Positions 52,235-58,669 of a DNA stretch of 58,669 bases are shown piece after piece; position 1 is the first letter of the stretch, and each line of letters begins with the position of its first letter. Made by a program: the position numbers and the translations under genes. Origin of the DNA: Pirellulales bacterium (GTDB lineage: Bacteria > Planctomycetota > Planctomycetia > Pirellulales > DATAWG01); the NCBI GenBank assembly GCA_036267355.1, contig DATAWG010000057.1:1-58669 (forward strand). Reading direction: 5' to 3'. A model generated the notes under the pieces. The model was not told the DNA's origin. It searched no databases and saw only the letters and a program-made list of their open reading frames with translations.

Positions 52235-53923
52235 CTACGATGGCGCGAATTTGCCGGCTTCCCGGGTGAAGCAGAGGAGGCAGATGTCGTCGCTCTGGGG
52301 GCTGCCGCAGGTGAATTGTTCGACGTCGCCCATCAGTTGCCGGCCCAAGGTTTCTACGTCTCGGGCACCCCGGGCCAAGAGGCGTTCGATGCCCTTCGTG
52401 CCGTAGAACGTTCCCTTCGGGTTCGTCGCCTCGCTGATCCCGTCGGTATACATCACGATCACATCTTCCGGCTCGAGCACGACCGACGAGGCGGCGTAAA
52501 CCTGATTCGGATCGTAACCCAGCGGCGGACCCGATTCGGCCACCCCCAGCGGCTCGACCGCGCCCGATCGCCGATGCCGCAATAGCGGCGGCATGTGCCC
52601 CGCGTTTACGAGCGTCAGCATTTGCTCCTTTGGATCGAGCACGCCCATCAGAAACGTGATGAACATATCGCCCAGGGCGGGACCGGAAAATTCGCGGTTC
52701 AAGCGCGCAATGGCTTCGACCGGAGTTTGAGTCACCGCCAGGCAATACCGCACCTCGGCGCAAAGCCGCGCCATCAACAGCGCCGCGGAAATGCTCTTGC
52801 CCGACACGTCGGCGACGGCGATTGCCAGCCGGCCGTCGGGCAGCGGGATATAGCCGAAATAATCGCCGCCGACGTTTTCGGCCGCGCGATAATAGCTGTA
52901 AAAGCGATAGCCCGGCAGCGCCGGCGCCTGCTGCGGTAAGAAGTGGAGTTGCACGTCCTGGGCCATTGCCAATTCGCGCTCGCGGCGGTCGAGCTTCATC
53001 GCCGTTTCGTGCAGCCGGGCATGTTCGACGGCATGCCCCGCCACGACCGCCACGCTCGCCAGCACATCCAAATCCTCGTCGCCGAATTGGCGAATCGGGT
53101 CGGATGTGTCGATATGGATCAGGCCCAGCGGCTGATGCGACGGACCCATCAGCGGCGCCGAAATCATCGAACTGGCTGCCTCTTCCAACACCGAAGCAGC
53201 CCGGTCGGCCGATTGGGCGTCGGTGCTCAGGATCGCTTTTCCCTCGGTCATCACGCGCTGGGCGACCGATTGGCTGATTGGTCCCAACGTCAGCGATTCG
53301 TTCCCCTCGCCGCGGCCGAGCTTGACGGCCCGCGGTGCCAAGCGACCGTCGGTTTCGTCGGCCAGCAGAATGTAGCCGCGATCGGCTTGCGGAAAGATTT
53401 GAAACAGCGTGTCGAGAATGCTCTTCAAGAACTCGTCGACGGCCAGCGATTGCCCCAAATTGCGGGCAATTTCGAGCACCGCCCGAAGTTTGATTTGTGC
53501 TCCCACATCAAGGCGTGATTCGTCGCGCGCGTCGAACGAATTGACGATCGTTGTCGGACGCGGAGCGGTGAGGGTTTCTTCACCGACGTCGGCAGACTGC
53601 CGGCGAAATTTCGCCGCGGCGCCGGGCGGCACGGCCCCCGAGTGAAATTCCAGCAGCACATCGAACAATCGAATTTGATCACGATCGGCAAGCCGCGTGC
53701 GCCGGCTGATCCGCCGCCCGTTGATATAGGTGCCATTGAGGCTGTTGAGGTCTTCGATATAGAAGCCATCGGCCTCGCAAACGATTCGGGCATGCTGCCG
53801 CGAAACGCTGCGGGTCGGGATCACCACATCGCAAAACGAATCGCGGCCAAGCTGCACCTGCGGACTGACAAGTTCGTAGGTTTCGCCGGATCGCTGGCCG
53901 TTAAGGATGCTGAGATTTGCCAT
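52235..53923 (-). CDS. FHA-GAF-SpoIIE phosphatase
   Basis: A 562-residue signalling protein. FHA domain at about 1-100 (LGRDSFCDVVIPTRSVSRQH and DLNSLNGTYING) binds phosphothreonine. GAF domain at about 145-310 (ADRGYILLADETDGRLAPRA). PP2C/SpoIIE phosphatase at about 335-560 (NVGGDYFGYIPLPDGRLAIA, VADVSGKSISAALLMARL, VMYTDGISEATNPKG, SDDICLL). No membrane helix. It would bind a phosphorylated partner through FHA and remove a Ser/Thr phosphate, often from an anti-anti-sigma factor; none is here. The ATG at 53923 is chosen. Confidence 0.9.
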   Translation of the reverse strand: MANLSILNGQRSGETYELVSPQVQLGRDSFCDVVIPTRSVSRQHARIVCEADGFYIEDLNSLNGTYINGRRISRRTRLADRDQIRLFDVLLEFHSGAVPPGAAAKFRRQSADVGEETLTAPRPTTIVNSFDARDESRLDVGAQIKLRAVLEIARNLGQSLAVDEFLKSILDTLFQIFPQADRGYILLADETDGRLAPRAVKLGRGEGNESLTLGPISQSVAQRVMTEGKAILSTDAQSADRAASVLEEAASSMISAPLMGPSHQPLGLIHIDTSDPIRQFGDEDLDVLASVAVVAGHAVEHARLHETAMKLDRRERELAMAQDVQLHFLPQQAPALPGYRFYSYYRAAENVGGDYFGYIPLPDGRLAIAVADVSGKSISAALLMARLCAEVRYCLAVTQTPVEAIARLNREFSGPALGDMFITFLMGVLDPKEQMLTLVNAGHMPPLLRHRRSGAVEPLGVAESGPPLGYDPNQVYAASSVVLEPEDVIVMYTDGISEATNPKGTFYGTKGIERLLARGARDVETLGRQLMGDVEQFTCGSPQSDDICLLCFTREAGKFAPS

Positions 53924-54087
53924 GATGGAGATTCGCCGCCAAAGGCGTCGTGCCGCCCGCGCTTCCAAAGACCACCTAATTCTAATCTAGCGATTGGAAA
54001 GGTTGGAAACGAGATGGCAACCAAAGTAGCAGATACGCTCCGCGTGCCGTTAGCCTCGCTTTGGCTCCCCTTACCGCTCTGCGCTTC

Positions 54088-54201
54088 GCCGCCGGCACAC
54101 GGAATGTGCCTACTACGTAGCAGGCATACTCCGTATGCCGTCGGCCACTTGAAACGCGTGCCACCATGCCCTTCGAGCGTTTCGACCGCGAGCAAGAATG
54201 G
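54088..54201 (+). repeat. R2 repeat, copy c
   Basis: Full-length copy, 114 bp: GCCGGCACACGGAATGTGCC hairpin, TACTACGTAGCAG centre, GGCATACTCCGTATGCC hairpin, TTGAAACGCGTGCCACCATG, then GAGCGTTTCGACCGCGAGCA. A degenerate half copy lies at 54026-54055. Confidence 0.8.
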
Positions 54202-54270
54202 TCGATGCGGACGGGTTGAAGACGTTGAGTTTTAGCACTGCCTGCTTGCGGGCGAGAGCGAATCGGCATC

Positions 54271-54360
54271 GCCGCCGGCACACGGAGTGTGCCTACTACG
54301 TAGCAGGCATACTCCGTATGCCGTCGGCCACTTGAAACGCGTGCCACCATGCCGTTCGAG
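54271..54360 (+). repeat. R2 repeat, copy d
   Basis: The 90 bp here match copy c with only a few differences, 70 bases after it. Two adjacent copies fill the spacer between the phosphatase gene and the DUF6798-like gene, which are on the same strand. Confidence 0.8.
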
Positions 54361-54380
54361 CTCGTGAGAAATCGAAGCAA

Positions 54381-56177
54381 TCACTTGCTCGCGCCCGAAA
54401 ACCGATACACCGCATAGGAATTGTTTTCGTAAACCGCTTTGAGCGGCACACGCGGCACGTCGGGATAGAGTTGCACGATCGCATATTCGGCCCGATATTT
54501 TGCGGCCAGCTGGGCCAAGCGCTGCGGAGAAAGCATACCTAGCGATTTGATCGTGCCGGCCGGTGTCCCCATTCCCCAGATGTCTTGCAGGCGATGCCAC
54601 CAGTCGACAATTCCGGCGGCGTCTTGAGGAATGTCTTTCCAACTCACCACGCCGCCGCGATTGGCATACCAGCGGAAGGTCGACTCCATTCGCGGCGTTA
54701 TGAAACACGCCTCGGGGGCAGTGTTCTCGCCGGCCCAGCGGCAAAGCGCTCGCCAATCGTCGTAAACGACTCCCTTGTCGGCCCGCGGATTGACCGACGG
54801 CAGGCCGCAGCAAGCCAGTTCCGGCGGCAAATGCTCAAGCTGCACCGCCAAATCGACGCCTGCGACGAGGATCAATCCGGCCAGCCACAAGCGCGCCGCC
54901 CGCAAGCGGCCAAGCTCAGACCGTGCGTCGCTCGCAGCATCGGCCCGCGAATCGTTCGGTGATCCGTTCGTTGCGGTCGGAACGGTTTGCAGCCCGCCGC
55001 CCATCGTTTGCCGCAGCCAGTTCAGACCGACCAATGTCACGCCCAACGGGATGAAAACATCCGACATGCGAAACCAATAAAACCGCAGCAGCGACGTGGC
55101 GAATGTCATGTTCCAATGCGCGACGAGGACCAATGCATAGCCGATCGCCGCCAGCAGCATTGCGGTGCTGACCATCCATCGCAATCGCCGCTGCGGCCCA
55201 TCGGCGGGCGAGATCGTGATCAACACGAACCAGAGCACCCACAGCAGCATGTGCCGGCTTGGAAAGCCGATTTGAAAATGGTCGGCGGCCAGATGGTGCG
55301 GCAATCGCTGCCAGACATAGATCGCGTCGGCCTGGGCGACGGTTTGCGGATCCGCGCCGTGCGTCAGCGCGATCGCGAACCACACGCCCGGCAGCGCCAG
55401 CAAAAACCCGCCGAGCAGGCCGGGAAGCATTCGCCGTAGCGGTGGGTTCGCGTGCCGTGTCGACGGCTTTGCGTGGGCATGCTTTTTGGGCTGCGATTCC
55501 TCGCCGCTCGCATGCCCACTCGGGGCAGCGGGCATGGCACCCTGCGCCCGGTTGCCGAGCCACGCGACACCGGCTGCGACAATCGACCAACCGCCGACGA
55601 TGGCATGCATTCCCGTGGCGGCGCCCAGAAAGAGCCACGCCCAATTCCACCGCGCGCGCACGACCGCTTCCATTCCGAGCAGCACCAACACGTAGGCAAA
55701 ACCTTTCGCTTCGACGCCGCCCACGACCCATTCGCCGGCCATGTGCGCATTTTCATTTAGCGACACGAACAACACGGCGCCGAGAATCACGAGCCAATTT
55801 CGCGGCACCACGGCCCAACTCAATCGCCCCCAGGCAAACGCCAGAAGCCCCCAGGTGAGCAATCGGCCGATCCATGCCGCCGCCGGCAGCGACACGAACC
55901 GCGTCAGCCAGCCAAACGTCCAATAAAACACTTGGTGCGCATCGGCGGTGTTGACGAAAAAATCGGTTTTGCACCACTCCGGATTCCAATAGTGTTTTGC
56001 CTTGGAAAGATAATGGGCCTCGTTCACATCGGGCACCGGCCAAGCGCCGTGCAAGGAGAAGACAACGAAAATAAGCAGCGTTTCGACGACGCGCCGCCAA
56101 ACCGGCTGCAAGCCATTGCCCAACGACGGCGCTGGCAGCGATGCGGTGGGCATAGCGGAGGTTGAGGGGGCGGGCAT
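54381..56177 (-). CDS. Multi-pass membrane protein, DUF6798-like
   Basis: A 598-residue protein with 8-11 membrane helices (for example VVETLLIFVVFSLHGAWPV and MLLWVLWFVLITISPADG) and a C-terminal soluble part with FITPRMESTFRWYANRGGVV and YRAEYAIVQLYPDVP. The N-terminal DVNEAHYLSKAKHYWNPEW segment resembles planctomycete DUF6798. Around 55451-55550 an R3-type repeat adds a His/Ser/Gly-rich loop (SGHASGEESQPKKHAHAKPS) between two helices without breaking the frame. Likely an inner-membrane glycosyltransferase-like protein; this is a guess from its layout. Confidence 0.75.
   Translation of the reverse strand: MPAPSTSAMPTASLPAPSLGNGLQPVWRRVVETLLIFVVFSLHGAWPVPDVNEAHYLSKAKHYWNPEWCKTDFFVNTADAHQVFYWTFGWLTRFVSLPAAAWIGRLLTWGLLAFAWGRLSWAVVPRNWLVILGAVLFVSLNENAHMAGEWVVGGVEAKGFAYVLVLLGMEAVVRARWNWAWLFLGAATGMHAIVGGWSIVAAGVAWLGNRAQGAMPAAPSGHASGEESQPKKHAHAKPSTRHANPPLRRMLPGLLGGFLLALPGVWFAIALTHGADPQTVAQADAIYVWQRLPHHLAADHFQIGFPSRHMLLWVLWFVLITISPADGPQRRLRWMVSTAMLLAAIGYALVLVAHWNMTFATSLLRFYWFRMSDVFIPLGVTLVGLNWLRQTMGGGLQTVPTATNGSPNDSRADAASDARSELGRLRAARLWLAGLILVAGVDLAVQLEHLPPELACCGLPSVNPRADKGVVYDDWRALCRWAGENTAPEACFITPRMESTFRWYANRGGVVSWKDIPQDAAGIVDWWHRLQDIWGMGTPAGTIKSLGMLSPQRLAQLAAKYRAEYAIVQLYPDVPRVPLKAVYENNSYAVYRFSGASK
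55451..55550 (+). repeat. R3-type repeat inside the DUF6798-like gene
   Basis: GACGGCTTTGCGTGGGCATG, GCATGCCCACTCGGGGCAGC and GGGCATGGCACCC match the R3 ends at 32871-33005. The frame stays open through it. Confidence 0.6.
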
Positions 56178-56345
56178 GGAATTAGCGTAATCGAGGAAAA
56201 CGGATCGGGGTAGGTCGAATCTTTTCGCGCGGGCGGGGCCAAGTGCCCCATGGCCGCTCGCGCCCTTGCGGGGTTGGCGGCGCGGCCCGTATATTCGCAT
56301 GCGCGTCGTTTCGCCGCACCGCCCAGACTGCCGGAGCCCCACGCC

Positions 56346-57236
56346 GTGTCCGATCTTTCACCGGGAAGCCGATTGCGCCAAGCCGTGGTCGATGCGACGA
56401 TCCAAGTTCCGGGGGCGTTCGACGCTCTGGTTGCCCGGCTAGCTGAGCAATCGGGCTACGATGCCGTTTACCTGTCGGGGGCGGCTTTTTCCGCCGGCAC
56501 GCTGGCCATGCCCGACGTCGGATTGTTTACCCTCACCGAATTGGCGGAGCAAACGGCCCGATTGGCACGGAGCGTTGCGATCCCGGTCATCGTCGATGCC
56601 GACACCGGCTTTGGCGAGGCGATCCATGTCGAACGAACGGTGCGCGAATTGGAGTCCGCCGGAGCCGCCGCGATCCAGATCGAAGATCAGCATTGGCCGA
56701 AACGCTGCGGCCATTTATCGGGCAAAACGCTCATCGAGCCGGCCGAGATGTGCGCGAAGCTGCGAGCCGCTGCCGCCGCGCGGCAAGATTCGGATTTGGT
56801 GTTGATCGCCAGGACCGACGCTCGCGGCGTCAGTTCGCTCGAGGACGCGATCTACCGCTCGCAGGCGTATCTGGCGGCCGGCGCGGATTGGATTTTTCCC
56901 GAGGCGCTCGCGGGTCGAGACGAATTTGCCCGGTTCGCTGACGAGGTCGACGCGCCGCTTGTGGCGAATATGACGGAGTTTGGCAAAAGCCCGCTGTTGC
57001 CGCTCGAGGAGCTCGCCGGCCTGGGCTATGCCGTTGTGTTGTATCCGGTGACGATGCTCCGCGTGGCGATGAAGGCGGTCGAAGCGGCCTTGGCCGTGCT
57101 GGCCGACGAGGGAACGCAGAGCGGATTGCTGGACCTGATGCAGAACCGCGAAGAACTCTACGAGCTACTGGAGTATTCCGACTACGAACAGCGCGACCGC
57201 CGTTATTTCGGTGGCGAGCCCAACCCGCCGCACTAA
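56346..57236 (+). CDS. prpB: Methylisocitrate lyase
   Basis: A 296-residue member of the isocitrate lyase/PEP mutase family. DADTGFGEA (84-92) binds Mg, and KRCGHLSGK (119-127), with catalytic Cys121, matches PrpB (KKCGH) rather than PEP mutase. It splits 2-methylisocitrate to pyruvate and succinate. A GTG start at 56346 has GGAG eight bases upstream; an upstream ATG (56250) gives a non-family extension. It precedes prpC on the same strand. Confidence 0.88.
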   Translation: MSDLSPGSRLRQAVVDATIQVPGAFDALVARLAEQSGYDAVYLSGAAFSAGTLAMPDVGLFTLTELAEQTARLARSVAIPVIVDADTGFGEAIHVERTVRELESAGAAAIQIEDQHWPKRCGHLSGKTLIEPAEMCAKLRAAAAARQDSDLVLIARTDARGVSSLEDAIYRSQAYLAAGADWIFPEALAGRDEFARFADEVDAPLVANMTEFGKSPLLPLEELAGLGYAVVLYPVTMLRVAMKAVEAALAVLADEGTQSGLLDLMQNREELYELLEYSDYEQRDRRYFGGEPNPPH

Positions 57237-57269
57237 ACGCAAGAAAAATAAGTCTGGCATTGAGGCCGT

Positions 57270-57327
57270 CCCTCGCTAACGCTTCGGGCTAGTGTTGCCG
57301 ATCTATTGCCCGAAGCGTTCGAGAGGG
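57270..57327. repeat. R1-type inverted repeat between prpB and prpC
   Basis: CCCTCGCTAACGCTTCGGGC (57270-57289) pairs with GCCCGAAGCGTTCGAGAGGG (57308-57327), with few mismatches and an 18-base loop. It lies in the 126-bp gap and may act as a partial terminator. Confidence 0.65.
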
Positions 57328-57362
57328 AGCGACCTGCAGCCTACAGCCGCAAGCCTTTCGCT

Positions 57363-58505
57363 ATGGAAGATCTCTATCGCCCTGGTTTGGAAGGAATCGT
57401 TGCCGGCGAAACGGCGGTCAGCACCATTGCCGGCGGGCTTGCGTATCGCGGCTATGGCATTGAGGAATTGGCTGCCAAAGCACGGTTCGACGAAGTGGCT
57501 TATTTGCTATTGTACGGCGAATTGCCGAAGGTCGATGAATTGAGCGCGTTCCGCCATCGCTTGGCGCACTATGCAGCCGTGCCGCACCAGGTGATCGACA
57601 TGGTGCGGATGATTCCGGGGCATGTGCCGCTGATGGACGCGATGCGATCCGGCGCGAGCATTCTGGCCCATTGGGATGCCGACGCGGCCGACAACAGCCA
57701 CGAAGCGAATGTTTGCAAGGCCGAGCGGCTGCTGGCGCAGTTGCCCGTGATCTTGGCCGCGCGGCATCGGCTGCGGCAAGGAAAGGAACCGGTGCCGCCC
57801 GACAAGCATCGCTCGCTGGCCGACAATCTGCTGTGGATGCTCACGCGGCGGCAGCCAAGCGAGCGGGCGGTGCGGGCGATGGAGATGTCGTTGGTGTTGT
57901 ATGCGGAGCACGAATTCAATGCCTCGACGTTTACGGCCAGGGTCGTCGCTTCGACGCTCTCCGACCTGCACTCGGCAATCACAGCCGCGATCGGCGCGCT
58001 CAAAGGCCCGCTGCACGGAGGGGCCAACGAACAAGCGATGGAAGTGATGCGCGAGATCGGCACGTCCGACAAAGCCGAGGTCTGGGTCCGCGATGCACTG
58101 GCGCGCAAGGCGCGAATCATGGGATTCGGCCACCGCGTTTATAAAAACGGCGATCCGCGAGCCAAGATTCTCAAACCGCTTTGTGCCGAGTTGGCTGCCG
58201 AGACGGGCAACGAAGATTTGGAAAAGCTGGCCGAAGTCGTCGAGCGGATCGTCGGCGAAGAAAAGCATCTGCCGCCGAATCTCGATTGGCCGAGCGCGCG
58301 GCTCTATCACTATCTCGGACTCCCAACGGATCTCTACACGCCGCTATTTGTCGTGAGCCGGGTCGTCGGCTGGAGCGCGCACGTCATCGAGCAATTGGAC
58401 TACAATCGGCTCATTCGTCCCCTGTCGCGCTATAACGGCCCGCCGCCGCGGGCTTGGATACCGCTCGAATCGCGGCCTGCACCCGCGACGGAGTCGCCGT
58501 TGTAG
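57363..58505 (+). CDS. prpC: 2-Methylcitrate synthase / citrate synthase
   Basis: A 380-residue enzyme of the short bacterial citrate synthase type. GPLHGGANEQAM and GFGHRVYKNGDPRA hold the two active-site His, and NLDWPSARLYHYLG the catalytic Asp. Because it lies next to prpB it is read as methylcitrate synthase, joining propionyl-CoA with oxaloacetate, but citrate synthase activity cannot be excluded. No prpD or acnD is seen in the window. The ATG at 57363 fits the family. Confidence 0.82.
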   Translation: MEDLYRPGLEGIVAGETAVSTIAGGLAYRGYGIEELAAKARFDEVAYLLLYGELPKVDELSAFRHRLAHYAAVPHQVIDMVRMIPGHVPLMDAMRSGASILAHWDADAADNSHEANVCKAERLLAQLPVILAARHRLRQGKEPVPPDKHRSLADNLLWMLTRRQPSERAVRAMEMSLVLYAEHEFNASTFTARVVASTLSDLHSAITAAIGALKGPLHGGANEQAMEVMREIGTSDKAEVWVRDALARKARIMGFGHRVYKNGDPRAKILKPLCAELAAETGNEDLEKLAEVVERIVGEEKHLPPNLDWPSARLYHYLGLPTDLYTPLFVVSRVVGWSAHVIEQLDYNRLIRPLSRYNGPPPRAWIPLESRPAPATESPL

Positions 58506-58563
58506 TAGGCCGCCGCTCCCGCGGCGGTTGTGTGAGCGTCAGGTTTGTGGGTAAACTTGGCCC

Positions 58564-58669
58564 TTAGTTTGGGTGGTCCCGCCAGAAGGATTCCCATTGG
58601 CTATCTTCGCTGAGCCACAGGGCGCGAAGGTGGCACACCGCGTCGGCGCCGTCGACGCCCCAACGCATG
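58564..58669 (-). mobile_element. 3' end of a transposase, probably ISKra4-like
   Basis: On the minus strand, running in from outside the window, the frame reads MRWGVDGADAVCHLRALWLS, EDSQWESFWRDHPN, then TAA at 58564. This GMRW...ALRAL...W..FW pattern is typical of ISKra4-type transposase C-termini, from memory. Only about 34 residues are visible. No inverted terminal repeat could be identified in 58506-58563. Confidence 0.55.

Overview
The window looks like chromosomal DNA of a planctomycete, most likely in or near the Pirellulales. This rests on gene content and was not tested by search. The signs are a DUF1501 protein, an ECF sigma factor fused in an operon-like pair to a Ser/Thr kinase, paired Tat-exported aldo/keto reductases, a PA14-like multihaem cytochrome next to a beta-propeller protein, a DUF6798-like membrane protein, short proteins with an N-terminal NPYxSP motif, high GC, short operons and wide repeat-filled spacers. 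I saw no rRNA, tRNA, CRISPR array, prophage or obvious defence island.

Layout. 1-1205: end of a His/Gly-rich repeat protein and its terminator. 1.5-5.6 kb: CPBP protease and a TolC-like lipoprotein. 5.6-12.2 kb: NUDIX hydrolase, coiled-coil lipoprotein, two Tat aldo/keto reductases, UdgX-type DNA glycosylase, a small membrane protein and DUF1501. 12.2-17.7 kb: rsmE, ExeA-like ATPase, two membrane proteins, rpmG, a small ORF with a strong start signal, crotonase plus an AtuA-C-like protein. 17.8-27.7 kb: sigma factor/kinase pair, ndk, two sugar nucleotidyltransferases, ruvX, an MBL-fold protein and lysA. 28-36 kb: di-haem oxidoreductase, secreted planctomycete protein, nadD, class V aminotransferase, a short membrane protein and a deacetylase-like protein. 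36-46 kb: pentahaem cytochrome, beta-propeller protein and a 1439-residue membrane protein with a huge Q/N/S/K-rich region. 46-58.7 kb: broken RAYT transposase, thrS, argS, hemerythrin-like protein, FHA-GAF-PP2C phosphatase, DUF6798-like protein, prpB, prpC and the tail of a transposase.

Functional links. prpB and prpC give two steps of the methylcitrate cycle (propionyl-CoA use). The GDP-mannose and UDP-sugar pyrophosphorylases supply envelope glycans. The sigma factor/kinase pair and the FHA phosphatase are signalling genes. The cytochromes, beta-propeller protein, DUF1501 protein and reductases form an exported oxidoreductase repertoire typical of these bacteria.

The most unusual part is the repeat landscape. 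At least eight families of short palindromic repeats fill the spacers. One is a MITE-like element present three times, with terminal inverted repeats and CTAG-like flanks. It has inserted inside another repeat and directly after two stop codons. Two repeats sit in frame inside genes (argS and the DUF6798-like gene). A RAYT pseudogene with two stop codons lies beside REP-like copies.
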